Part shown: positions 34,746 through 47,086 of the stretch, piece after piece
How positions within the stretch are numbered: the first letter of the stretch is position 1
Layout: every line of letters begins with the position of its first letter
Source: Aldrovandia affinis
Taxonomy: Eukaryota > Chordata > Actinopteri > Notacanthiformes > Halosauridae
DNA: 64,000 nt
Assembly: GCA_029706075.1 (NCBI GenBank)
Contig: JAINUG010000020.1
Coordinates: 6,043,860-6,107,859 of the forward strand
Direction of reading: 5' to 3'
Notes under the pieces: generated by a model
Seen by the model: only the letters and a program-made list of their open reading frames with translations
Databases searched by the model: none
What the model was told of the DNA's origin: nothing
Program-made: the position numbers and the translations under genes

Positions 34746-36390
34746 AGTGAAGGACGTCGAGGATGTACGCCCATTTATAGAAATTCACGTCAGAGTTGTA
34801 TATCTTCCTGACGACAGTGGTGGAAAGTACAGTGTTTTTAAAACACATTTTCAACCAGGTATTTTTAAAATTTTTAGATATTTTCTTCGAAGTGCTAAAT
34901 ATTGCATTTATTCGTACAAATTATTTGGCGACCCCCAGGTTGAGAACCGATGGTATATTACAGCACAAGTAGTTACACATCTGCAATCACTGAAATCCAC
35001 CAGTGGCGGGCAGTCCTTTTTAAAATTTTTGCCGACTCTTTTGTAAGGTAATTACATCTTTATGCTTTAAATAACAGCTTGTAGCATAGTTTTTTAAATA
35101 TATATTATGTCTATTAATGTTAAACCGTTAGCAGGTTCTTCTTTTATTTTATATCGTAGTGAAAACGTTTCTCATTGAGTCTGTAAGACTAAGTTTACAG
35201 TACTTGAAAGTAATAAACCAAATTTACACACTTCCTCCCTCCCTCCCTGGTTGTTTATTTGGAGTAGGCTGCTGCAGTTGTTTTCAAAACCTGCCTGGAA
35301 ATATTTTGTTGCTTTTATGTACTTTTTCATATTAGGAAGCCTACTCATGCAACCTGTGTAGGTAGGCCTATGCCACTTTAAATAAAGACTCATAAGCAGA
35401 GAACATTTCATCAACTTGCATTACAAAGTTGCAACAGGTTTCATCAAACTGAAATTGCTGAGTGGTGAAATGATCTCTCTGGACACAGCATTATTTCTTC
35501 TGTTCTTGTGGAAATTAAATGACTGCTGGCCACAGTTACTTTCAGGAGTGGATGCAGTGGATGGAAATAACAACAGGGTGGCGTCAAACAAATGCATTGG
35601 TCATATTTTAGCTTAAGTTCTCATACAAAAATGCTTCTTACATGGGCCATTTAAAATATCAAACTTTATAAAGTTTTACTTTTGTGATATAGTTATGACG
35701 AATGTAAAGCCTAATACATGTATAACTTAAAAATGTATTATTTTTTAGTGCAGTCAGTGGGTCTACGTTTGAATAAACAGGGCATACCCTGGCTGGCTGG
35801 TATGTGTAAATAAGTCAGGAAATTAGGTTTTGAGCAATTCACACCCCTCAGCTCCATGCTAAGCAGCCTTTTATCTTCACAGCTTGAACAAAGGAGGATT
35901 GAGTTCCTCATCCAACAGCTACCACCCAAGGGATACATTTGTTTAGTTACAATTCAATTTATAATGATTTGGTGTGCCATTGCATATTATTTTTGATGAC
36001 AAATATTCAAATGTACACAAAATTATCCTAATTATCCTAAAACTTTGGCTGAAGCAATCATTACATCATGATGACAACTGTACCGTATACTGGCTTGTTT
36101 ACTCAGCTTATTCGTATAACATGTTTTAAGGCATAATAATCTATCTGGTTTTGATATATGCACCTGTCACACCATTTGAGTGTTCAAGGTTTAAAAAAAA
36201 AAAAGTTTATAATTCAGAGAAAAAATGTCTGTGAATGCAGTCCTTTATATGTATACTATAGCCATCAAATTGGGTCGAAGCTGAAAGTTCCTGTTACCTG
36301 CAACAACCTTTTTTTTGTTCAAATACTACAAACTATGTACAATTAGATGAGGGAGATGTTACAAGTTCACTAGTCCAGATACATATCTCA
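34746..36390. other. Intergenic upstream of the BTG gene, repeat scraps only
   Basis: AGTGGTGGAAAGTACAGTGT near 34817 and ACCCCCAGGTTGAGAACCGA near 34930 are pieces of common fish DNA-transposon MITEs. The remainder is AT-rich without recognisable genes. Confidence 0.5.
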
Positions 36391-36393
36391 ATT

Positions 36394-36969
36394 TCAGTTT
36401 CCTTCATTCTGTATTGGCACAAAATCAGGTCTTATAGGGATTACATACACAACCCATTTTGCCCAATGCTTAACAAATTTGTTAACCTGTAATCGAAGGG
36501 AAAAAGTCAGTTTTTCCATTAAATAAAAATCATTAACCAAATCTATCCAGGCGTCTATTGTTGGTGTCTCCGGCAATAGCCACTTTCTCGTTATGGTTTT
36601 CATACAAGCTGCCAAAAGTACCCCAAACAAATACCTCATACATTTACCCATTAAACCCTCCGTTACAGTGTATGATTCAGGCAATTGTATTCCAAAATAT
36701 TTCCCATATCCTCATTACATTAATTCAGAGGCATTTAGGGATCAACCAAAAATGTCATAATGATCAAGTTTAATTTTTAGTATGACATGTAACAAGTGAT
36801 ATATTTTATGACAAAGGCCCTCACAAGTGCTCAGTTGTGTACAATAGAGAAAAGGGATGGTGCAGTATGGAACGGTTTCCATTTCAACTACCAAAGCCTT
36901 ATTTTTATTACCATTTTGTGTTACTCCAAGAGCAGCTAGTATCCACAGTGACATCTGGAGGATAAACAT
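36394..36969 (-). mobile_element. L1/Tx1-like LINE ORF2 C-terminal remnant
   Basis: The minus strand encodes FGVLLAACMKTITRKWL, PTIDAWIDLVNDFYLMEKLT and FSLRLQVNKFVKHWAKW, the signature end of teleost L1-type ORF2. A degenerate continuation lies upstream (36742-36969, including CHKIYHLLHVILKIKLD). Stops and a frame change separate the two parts. No target duplication was identified. Confidence 0.75.
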
Positions 36970-38275
36970 TGAAATACAACTTTACTAGTTCAATAAAATT
37001 GTGTGACCACCAGGGGGCTACATATTGCTTTCGAGCAGTTCACGGTGTATAATCATATTATTCACAATAGATGTCAATGACAGTCTGTATATCAACCACT
37101 GGTTGATGTTTTCATATTATTAATTTGAAGGCTTTTTGCATGAAATCAAAAAGGGCTAATACATACACAGTGACTGGAGGACCACAGTCTGAGCTTGCTT
37201 TCATTATTCAAGCCAGTGAATGGCTAAATTGGTTTCCCTATTCAGTTAGTGGGATTCTCTTAATGCCTACCCAGATCCCTTTGTTTGCAGCATTGCTTTT
37301 GAACTGAACTATGACCACTTACTATAGAGACAAGAGAGACAGAAAATATAAATAAATGTCAGACTGAGTCATTAACCTAACTCTTAAAGACTGGGGATTG
37401 TAAACAGGCTGAGCATACTCTGAGCATACACTGTTTACTGTATATATTTAATTATTTTTTGTTGCACATATTGGTTGGTGTTATAATTATTAGCTGGGTA
37501 AGCTACACAATGTACCTTAGAAAACAAAGGAGTCCAGCCATGATTCAATCAGCATTTGTCCTTAACTTTGACTTACAAATCAATACAAGTATTATGTTTT
37601 TTATTCACAAACACAGTTTGGAATTTAATGTTGGCGATTGCTGAGCTTACTACACTTTATGTGAAGAAAAAAACAGAATACTTAAATTAAAATTAAGTAT
37701 TCTGTTAAAATTAAGTACAAATGGTGATTGAAATCTGGCTTTATAGATATTCTCACAAAATTTACAAAGTGTGTGTGTGATGTGATGGGTTTTAAAATGG
37801 CCTCTCATGCAGACTGTCCTCAAATAACTTAATGAGTCTGAGTCAAAAGGGCATTTCACTTATGGCCATTGATTATGCCCAATAATTGCGCTTTTACAAA
37901 GCATTTACAGGGAAGTCCAGGACAAAATCTACCCACTGTGTGAGGAAGAGCAGCACACAGCTGACCTCCCCAGTTGAACAAGCCAGCAGCCTTCTCCTGA
38001 GTGTGTGCAGTCCAATTTCAGCACTTTTAGGCCAAATCTCAGATAGCCTTGGGCCTCCACCAGACATTGACACACACTACATTTGGCCCGCTACTGAGAT
38101 TAGAGCCTGTTCATCGGATGGGGATTCGCGCCTGGTGTATTTCTCAGATCATTCAGTTTTTTTGAAACGCCAGCTCCTCTGATGGCTTCGTCTGTTCCCC
38201 TGTTCCATCGGTTTAGACAGGGTTTTCATCCCATGTTGCAAGAGGACTGCAGTGTCTGGGTTTGTCTTGTCTTAT
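36970..38275. other. Intergenic, no gene recognised
   Basis: AT-rich sequence with a small repeated AAATTAAAATTAAGTA motif at about 37680-37715. The frame 37886-38182 has no recognisable domain. Confidence 0.5.
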
Positions 38276-38280
38276 TCCAA

Positions 38281-39285
38281 CTGCACTACGTGGGCAAAAG
38301 TATGTGGACATCCGAACATCACACCCATATGTGCTCGTCGAACATCTCATTCCAAAATCATGAGCATTAATATGGAGTTGGTCCCCCTTTGCTGCTATAA
38401 CAGCCTCCACTCTTCTGGGAAGGCTTTCCACTAGATGTTGGAACATTGCTGCAGGAATTTGTTTCCATTCAGCCACAAGAGCATTAGTGAGGTCGGGCAC
38501 TGATGTTGGGCGATTAGGCTTGGCTCACAGTTGGCGTTCCAATTCATCCCAAAGGTGTTTGATGGGGTTGAGGTCAGGGCTCTGTGCAGGCCAGTCAAGT
38601 TCTTCCACATCGATCTTGACAAACCATTTCTGTATGGACCTCACTTTGTGCACGGGCGCATTGTCATGCTGAAACAGGAAAGGGCCTTCCCCAAACTGTT
38701 GCCACAAAGTTGGAAGCACACAATCGTCTAGAATGTCATTGTATGCTGTAGCGTTAAGTTTTCCCTTCACTGGAACTAAGGGGCCTAGCTCAAACCATGA
38801 AAAACAGCCCCAGACCATTATTTATCCTCCACCAAACTGTACAGTTGGCACTATGCATTCGGGCAGGTCGCGTTCTCCTGGCATCTGGCAAACCCAGAGT
38901 CGTCCATCGGACTTCCACTTGGTGAAGCATTATTCATCACTCCAGAGAACACATTTCCACTGCTCCAGAGTCCAGTGGCGGCGAGCTTTACACCACTCCA
39001 GCCGACACTTGGCATTATGCATGATAATCTTAGGCTTGTGCGGCTGCTCGGCCATGGAAACCCATTTCATGAAGCTCCCGACAAACAGTTCTTGTGCTGA
39101 CGTTGCTTCCAGAGGCAGTTTGGAGCTCGGTAGTGAGTGTTGCAACCGAGTACAGACATTTTTTAGCTACGTGCTTCAGCACTTGGCGGTCCCGTTCCGT
39201 GAGCTTGTGTGGCCTGCCACTTAGCGGCTGAGCTGTTGTTGCTCCTAGACGTTTCCACTTCACAATAATTCTTAATTGGATTAAA
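38281..39285 (-). mobile_element. Tc1-like transposon with degenerate transposase
   Basis: The left end CACTACGTGGGCAAAAGTAT then GTGGACATCC matches a common fish Tc1 terminus. The minus strand carries most of the transposase in shifted frames: KWKRLGATTAQPLSGRPHKL (HTH region), VCRELHEMGFHGRAAAQ, WKCVLWSDE (first D), [25 protein letters not shown] (second D) and [16 protein letters not shown]. In the last motif the usual PIE glutamate is lysine, so the DD34E triad is broken. The N-terminus and right inverted repeat are missing. Confidence 0.88.
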
Positions 39286-39357
39286 TGGTATCAACCATTT
39301 AAATGGACATTTATATCATACAGTATTCTTAGTATTCAGTATTCACAGTATTCTTTA

Positions 39358-39490
39358 TTTTCGTAGCAGAAGCCCTTATCCAGGGCAACATAAATAGCTT
39401 ACGTTTTATACATTATCCATTTATACTGAAGCAATTTGGTGTATGGCAGCAACCCCGCCCTTGGTGGGATTCAGAACCACAACCAAGTAA
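39358..39490 (+). repeat. SINE-like dispersed repeat fragment
   Basis: GTAGCAGAAGCCCTTATCCA then GGGCAACATAA, TTTATACTGAAGCAATTTGG and GGTGGGATTCAGAACCACAA follow the motif order of the copy at 672-885. Confidence 0.55.
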
Positions 39491-42400
39491 CAAGTCCAGT
39501 TTTCTATGCCTCACTAAAACTGTTAACACATCTTGCTGGTTACAAGGTAAAATTTGCAATGGTATTCTGTAAACCTGCTTGTTTGGTACTTAATAAATAT
39601 TTACAACCCAAAAGAATAATTGGAGTAGAAGCAGGTGTTGCAAGATCAAAACAGAATGCACTCTAATACTTCTACTGACCTGAGCTTGAATCTCCTGCAA
39701 AATCCTACTGCAGAATGTTCTGCTCATTTTTCAAAGTATATAAGTCTGAAAGAGATCTACTGAACACACAGACACACACTCACATGCACACAGATATGTA
39801 CACAGTGCGAATTAATGTTATTTTGCAGTACTCCGCAGCCTTAGCACAGAGAAGCTCAACCAAATATTGCTGACTTTTGTGTGTATCTATGTGTGTTTTT
39901 CTCTAATTTAATAAGTGGCTTAGTGCCAATAGGGGGTCTGTATTTGTCCTAATTGTCTTTTAGTGTTACTGTTAAAGTGCCGTGAATACAAATGCCAGTG
40001 GAACAACTGCGTGAAAGTTGAACTTATAATGGGATATGCAACAATAACAACAGTAAAATAGCCTAGAACATTGGCTTAGAAAATAGAGCAGCCACATCAC
40101 AGTACTCACATAATAATAATAATAACAACGAGAACAAGAACAATAATAATAATAATTATTATTATTTGACATTCTTATTGATATTGTTGTTACTAGTATT
40201 ACATTGCAGGTGCTATTTTGATGACTTTACATTGAGCTGCACATTAGTGATTCACGTGGCTGTCTCAAAAGGTTGAAGGGAAGTAGGACACTTATAATCA
40301 GTTTGATGGAATTGGAACTGACAGTGTGTTCATCTCCAACTGGCAGTCTGTCTGTCCATTCTCTCAGCTTGTTAACGGTGAAATATGAGCAGAATTGTAT
40401 CTAAATGGTGACCGATTGAACAAGAGGGCCGGGAGGGATGAGGGAAGGAAGGTCAGACACTCAGTTGTTCAGCTGGAAGTAAATTCTGCTCAACAGTGCG
40501 AGCCAGAGTGATTGCACCAGTGAGCATTTCATTTGGACTTGACAGTCCAAACACCCTGGTGATATTTTGCTTCTCATTTTTTAAAGTGAAAGGACTGTTT
40601 AAAGTGCGTTCAATGTTTATATTCTAAATATGTATACAAATAAATATTTTTCGGTAAGTATAATACCCAAGGATTTTAATGCTGTTTTTTTCTTATCAGA
40701 ACCTCTCAGGTTTCTATAGGCCAGTATCTTCAGAGGTCACTCTGTTCTTTTTATATTTATTGTTTTACATTTCATAACTAAAATCAATTATTTTGTGTGA
40801 GTGGTGTAGAAGTTTCCCAGCTGTTCTGGAGAGTGGTATTGTGATAAGAGATCTGGGGTTGTCATCCTACTGTTGCACCAGAGAAACAGATACAATCTTT
40901 GTTGTACAAATCTGCAAAGTTGCCTGACTATTCGAAAATAGGATACAAGAGGAACTTGTTTTATCAGAGATCAACTGAAAACTGACAGTAATATACAAGA
41001 GAAATATGTTTCTTTACCCATCCGAGTACATTTTTAACTGTCTTGAAAGAGATTGAGTCTGTAACTTCAGGTGTTCAACAATCTTACAAAATATCAGTAT
41101 GATTCATGACCTTTGAGTAAACCACTTGGAAAGCAGATGCCATGTGCAAGGAAAGAACTGCTGATCAGCCATTTTTAGTAATAAATTGCTTTGCAGTTGA
41201 ACCAGTTCAGTCTTGTGATTTTTTTCCAGTTAGCAAAATGTATTACAACCATCACCTGAACTTAACCAAAAATGCTTGAGTCTTAATTCACGTCTATGGT
41301 TATTAATCATTAGAAGAAACCACCATATGCTACTCCTTACCTACAGTATATTATAACTGGGTTTCCCTGGCAGATTTACACAAAATAGGTGTTGTATGGA
41401 AGAGCATTCAAATGTGTGGCAGCGATAGCGAATTGTTCTGGAAGCCACACCCAAGCCTCAATCAGCTGTGTCACACAGTTTTCCATACAAGTGCGGATAC
41501 AATCAACCCAGGGGTATGATTCTGCTGGGTACTGAACCCGTAACCCTGTGGTATCAGAGCAGTTTCTCTGACCACTAGATCACTAAAAATAGTTCTAGAT
41601 CACTCTGATGGAGAACAGGAACCATACATAGCGCGCTACCTAAGAGGAGACTTAGAACTGTTTTGGGCATGCAGAGGGACGAAACTGTTCATTTGGGACC
41701 AGATCAGTGCCTGAGCACCAAGGATGAAGCCTGCTGGACTAGCCAGAGGCAGAAACAGATCGAAGGAAGAAACTGGCACCTTGATTCTGTCCATCCCAAA
41801 ATGGGGCCACCGTCAAGGTAAGAACAATTTGATCTCATGTCATCTCAGTCAGCAGCACTTCACTTACAGGGTACAGTTCACAGTGTTTTCAATGATTGGT
41901 GGAATACTTTTTTTTTTACATTTCTGAAATAGTCACATTAATGGTCACTGGTCCCCTTGTGAGAAAACATCCCTGCCAGGCTTGAAAGGACAATGTGCAC
42001 TGCCCCTGGAGCTGCCCACTGTTTCTGTCACACATATGGCCATGGTCATGGGACCGCCCCCGGCTCCTGCCCACCACTCACCACTCACTGGCACGATGCT
42101 CTGATCTTTCCTGACGCGAGCTGACACACTCCTCAAACACCTCACACAGCTGCCTCCCACGCAAACCCTCTCCCTCGCGCAGCTCAGAGACGATGCATAA
42201 TGCACCAAGCTGGGAGTGACGCTCAGCTTTTAATAGCATCGGTGGCACCGCTGCGCTAAACAGGAAACGCACAATGGGTTCCCATCTACTGCCGGCAGAT
42301 GAGGGGTTAAACCTGCCTGTGTTTCTCTCCTCGCGCTCCATTTTAATTCCTCATGTTTTATTCATGCATTGTTTCCCTTAGTCGCTAACTCCACGTGAAG

Positions 42401-42955
42401 TCCCCCGACCCCCCCCCCCCTCGGTTCTAAAAATAAAGGAAGGCTACTGCATCCTGTCCTTAATGCAATTCATAAATGCAATACTGGCTCACGTCAAATA
42501 AAAATAACGATGATCCGCTCTTCCACTTCCCATATAGACACTGTGCTTTTTTCATGTGGAATTGTTTGCGATGGGGGGGAAAAAAGATCAGTTTAGATCT
42601 GACTCAATATCAAAATCCTGATTGACAACAAAGGACTGATGCATGCTGGAGCCTGAAAGCAGGTCAGCGGTGTGGAAGACAGAGGGGATCTCAGCCAAGC
42701 TCCAGGAAAGAGCAATGCCTTGTCACTTGAGGAGTCCTCAAAAGAAGGAAAAAAATAAATAATCAAATCCATTTTTTTGCAGACTTATTTCAGGAGGTTC
42801 ATGAGGCATCGCTGTAAACCAAAGTACGGACCAGGAATGAAGCCTCTTCCATGGGTTTATAAATACATAACTAAGCACGGATGTACGTACATCAATGGCC
42901 AAAACAAGACAAACAGAAGGCCTATACTCAAAAAAACATTGTGACTATTTTCATT
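39491..42955. other. Intergenic, no gene recognised
   Basis: An (AAT)n/(ATT)n imperfect palindrome lies at about 40108-40166. A repeat tail (TACTGAACCCGTAACCCTGT) is near 41530. A comparatively CpG-rich, low-repeat block is at 42060-42340, followed by a C-run at 42410. None has a supported coding exon. Confidence 0.5.
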
Positions 42956-42960
42956 ATGTA

Positions 42961-44198
42961 CAGTAGGCTCCGTTTTCATTCACACCCTTGATAAAGATGA
43001 ACAAAAGAGATTGTATAAAATAAACAGGTATATGAGTAATGAGGTATATTTTATGCAAAAAAAATCCGAAAAGTATATACTTTAATAATAATGCTTTGGC
43101 ACAATCAAACAGTTCAGAATTTTTTCCCCAGAAAAATTAATAATCACAAATATTCACACCCCTGTTATCAGTACTTTGTGGTTCCTCCCTTGGCCATTAT
43201 AACAGCAAGTAGTTGCCTTCTGTAGTGTTGCACGAGGTTATGGAACTCAACCATGGCCACATCAGGACATTGATCTTGTGCTCTGTCAACCATTTCTTAC
43301 TTTCTTTGGACATATGTTTGGGATCGTTGTCTTGTTCGAAGGTCCATCTGCGGCTAAGGTGTAGCTTCCTGGCAGAGGGAACAAGGTTTTTGGACAAAAT
43401 GTCTTGGTACATGTTGGAGTTCATGGTTCCATCTATTTTAATAAGGGCCCCAGGGCATTCTTTGGACACCAAACATAACGCTGATGTGCATGTCCAAAAA
43501 GCTTGATTCGGCCACAAGACACGGTTCCAGTTGTAGTTCAGATGTAGTTTTTCAGTGAATTGTCTTCAAAAGAGGCTTCTTTCTTGCAACTCTGCCATAA
43601 GGTCATTGTCATGTAGGCGTCGTCTAATGGTAGCTTTAGACACCTTGTAACCCCAAAATGCCAGATTGTTTTGCTGATCTTGAACTGTGCCCCTTGGACG
43701 TCTTTTTGCCACTCGAACCATCCGTCTCACTACACGTGGGGGCAAGATAGGCTTGCGTTCATGTACCTAACAGGTTAGCCACTGGTCCAGTGGCTTTAAG
43801 CCTCCTAAAAATTGACACAACAGTGGAAAATTATATCGTTTAAATGTTGTTTTTTGTAGCCATCTCCTGATCTGTAGAGGTCATTAACTGAATGGCTGAC
43901 CACAGTATTTCAAATGTGTGTTCCCTCCTTTTTATACCCTAGGGAAACAGGAAACCACTGCAGGCCACTGTATAGTTCCATAACCTTCCAATGAACTTCA
44001 AATAAGTTGTATATTTTTGTTTTTATTGAATTAAATTTAAAATAAAAGTGAGCCGTATGAATAATTGTGATCCAAAAAAAAATTACTAATAAAACTAAAT
44101 ATGAATTTTCTTATATACCTCATCACTTATATAGTTTATTTTATACTATCTCTTTTGTTAATCTTTATCAAGGGTATGAATAAAAGCAGAGCCTACTG
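42961..44198 (-). mobile_element. Tc1/mariner element with both ends, dead transposase
   Basis: Inverted termini of about 90 bp: left CAGTAGGCTCCGTTTTCATT, then a shared CACCCTTGATAAAGAT stretch; right, on the other strand, CAGTAGGCTCTGCTTTTATT. TA flanks both sides (42959-42960 and 44199-44200). The minus strand 43197-43517 encodes GALIKIDGTMNSNMYQDIL, LVPSARKLHLSRRWTF and EQDNDPKHMSKESKKWL. The catalytic end is scrambled (MWPWLSS instead of WPxxSPDLNPIE), and upstream parts are in other frames. 1238 bp is close to the usual Tc1 length. Confidence 0.9.
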
Positions 44199-44226
44199 TA
44201 TATATCATATACAGTATGCCTATATA

Positions 44227-44405
44227 CAATGGGGGAAATAAGTATTGAACACATCAACATTTTGTCCAGTAAATGTATTTCCAATGAGCCTATTCAAGTG
44301 AAATTTGCACCAGACTTTGGTATTAACTCAAAAAATCCAGACAAAAAATCGAAACATTAAAGTCCATATGTAAATAAAGTTATGTGTAACATTAATCGTT
44401 TGAAA
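44227..44405. mobile_element. Terminal fragment of another Tc1 family
   Basis: CAATGGGGGAAATAAGTATT then GAACACATCAACATTTTG is the typical terminus of a different fish Tc1 family. It is preceded by TA and lies only 28 bp from the end of the previous element. No transposase part follows. Confidence 0.6.
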
Positions 44406-45559
44406 CATTTACTAAATATTGAAAACCACCAAACAACAATTTTGGAATAGCATATTTAATGTTTAGACCTGTAATTTCAAACCTCAAAAATATAGGAAAA
44501 AATGTATTGTTTTGTATTGGGATGTGGGATAAAAAAGCTATTTTATGTCACATTGAAAACACTTTCACTCCAAGGCAGTGAAAAGGAGCTCTTCTAATCA
44601 CCCAAGTATTTTCTTTCTCTTTTCAGTTCCCACATTCAGTAGAAGGTGCGATAACCAAACTTGTGGAACGGAGACGGTGAACGTTAAATAATCTCAAGTT
44701 TCTGAAGCCAAAAGGAAATGATGGTACTGAATATTAATGACATCTCTGGCTCGCTGGCCGTCATTATGGGTTTTCATGAGGACGAGGAGGCCAAGGCAGA
44801 CAAATTCCGCTGCACTCAATGTTTTTGCACCTCATACCTTTCTGTCTCTGGCTCTCCCTCCCTCCATCTCTCTCTCATCCTCACACACACAGCGAACAAT
44901 AGCTGCCTTAGCCCGGTGTCCCAGATTGCAGATGAATTGATGTGAATGCACTTTCTTTTCTTTTTTTGTACCTTTTCATCTCAACTACAAAACCAAATTC
45001 AAAAAAAAAGATAATAACCCTGTCTATTGCTGTTGAAAATGGGACTGGCCATTTCGCCAACAACGGTCATGCTTCATTTGAGCTGAAGATAAGCTGGCAG
45101 TAAAGTGAGCATGATTTATATATTTTTTTAACTCCACTTTGTGACCTTTAACCCAGCCTGGATTGAGCTTCTGGGTAAGCGATTGTGGTAATAATGCCAA
45201 AGGAGGTTTCAGTGCTTTGTGCCGTAATGAGGGAGGGGGGCTTTGTGACATTTGAGGCATCTGTGTTTCAGTGGTGATGACCGAGAGCAGGTGACACGGG
45301 TCATCAGAAGGGCTGAGCCCTGCTGCAGGGATCAAACAGAGGAGGCAGCTGGTCTTTCACCCAGGCAGGTCATTCATCCATTAGAATGATGCTGAATCAT
45401 GTGTGCAATAATTTCAGTATGTGAGGGGCGTGGTGTCCATTTCACAGGCAAATATATCTATGTGTGTGTGTGTGTGAGAGAGAGATTTAGCTATTGTGTT
45501 TGTGTATGTACAGTATAACCATGCCAGTGGATACAAGTGGGGTCCACAACAGGTGAAGC

Positions 45560-45860
45560 TGAGGCCCGGGGGGGGGGCTGATCTGACCTTGACCTTCTCT
45601 GACGCTCCGGTGATAATGCTGACTGCCCCTGCTGCTCTGATGATGTTATGATGATAATGATGATGTGCTCACTGCCCCTGATGCTGCCTACCATCTTCAT
45701 TCAATAACATATTGACAAATTGGGGGAGGGGGATCTGACCTCCTCTGCTGCTCTGGTGATATGGTTGCTCACTGCCCCTGCTACTCTGATGATATGATGA
45801 TGATGATGCACTCATTGCCCCTGATGCTGCCTGCCTGCCTGCCTCACTACTGCAAAATAC
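45560..45860. repeat. Degenerate tandem repeat of about 160 bp unit
   Basis: The blocks GGGGGGCTGATCTGACC...CTGCCCCTGCTGCTCTGATG and GGGGGATCTGACCTCC...CTGCCCCTGCTACTCTGATG are successive copies. Each is followed by GATGATG runs and CTCAYTGCCCCTGATGCTGC. The copies are diverged and contain internal trinucleotide slippage. Confidence 0.65.
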
Positions 45861-46795
45861 AGGTATTATCCTCATATTAAAAGCTTGACATAATATAATT
45901 TCCTACCATCTTCAATCAATAACAAATTAGTACTTTTTTCATCAAATTAGTACTTTGATGAAACTTTAGAAACAAATAAAGAGATACAATGGTTTATTAA
46001 AGACTTGGAACATATGTAATGCAAATGTTATTCAACATAACAGTAAATACATGTTGGCATACTTGGTAATATTAGCCTCACAAATAAATTGTTTACCTTA
46101 AATGTCAACTCTTATAGAGAAACAATACAGGGTATGGTAGCTAAATAATTTCCCTAATTAAGGTAAAACTAACACGCTAACATATCAAAATAAATATTAT
46201 GGGCTGTCCCCTTACCTTGTAAGCAAATTCTAATCTCCTTTCTTTCCTAACAATTTGCCCTATATTATCAATCTCACACGACAAGGGTTTTTCTCAGACT
46301 TCACAATCCTCAATGTCAAGCAGTAAGCTAGCTAACTAACGTTAGCCCAGTTCAGTTGAAACATGCGTGATGAGACGAATTATCTGGTAGATAATGTTAA
46401 CTAGTAGCTAACTTTAGCTATAACAAAACCACAACTTATTATTTGACATGTTGATAAAGACTTTCTTCTAAAACGTGATGCTAACTAGCTAGCTAAAATC
46501 TCATGTTTGATCTGAACTGCAAACGTCAGCAAGCTAGCTAACGTTAGCTAAACTAGCCCAAGCAAGTTAGCAGACTGACAAATCAATGCAATTATCTAAC
46601 ATAGCTACGAAAACAAAACAAAAACAAAAACAGAACTTATTTTTTCAAACAGTCAATCATGCAAAAGTCATTTGGGACCCCACGGTAAAACCTAAAGGGG
46701 TATTTGGAGGCCATTTGAACATCAGAAGTGTAGTTCCAAAGATTGATTAAAACATGGTTAATTGATTCAAATCTTGAGTTTATATGCCTAACGGA

Positions 46796-46885
46796 AACCT
46801 GGCTCTTATCCAGAGTGACTTACAAGATGTGCATTAATACGGTAAGAACAACCATAGTTCGCGCAAGAGATCAGTGCAGTAATAC
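46796..46885 (+). repeat. SINE-core dispersed repeat fragment
   Basis: TCTTATCCAGAGTGACTTAC then AAGATGTGCATTAAT and TAGTTCGCGCAAGAGAT; same subfamily as 12063-12185. Confidence 0.6.
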
Positions 46886-47086
46886 AGCAATAGACATCGT
46901 TGTAGGCAGCTGCATATCATACCTGAGTATTTTTTGAGGTATATGCACACAGGTATTGCATGCATGCATGCGTAGGTCAAGTATACTTTTAATACTGTTA
47001 GTACTGTTATTCTTTTTCTTATTGTATTTGTATTGTCTTGTCCAACATCTATGGGTAGGCTTATTCACTTTTAAAAGCCCTACTAG

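Larger units (their letters stand above)
44406..47080. other. Intergenic, no gene recognised
   Basis: Contains a degenerate tandem repeat at 45560-45860, a cluster of GCTAGCTAAC/GTTAGC motifs at 46325-46570 and a SINE-core fragment at 46796-46885. The frame 44718-44945 has no recognisable domain. Confidence 0.5.
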
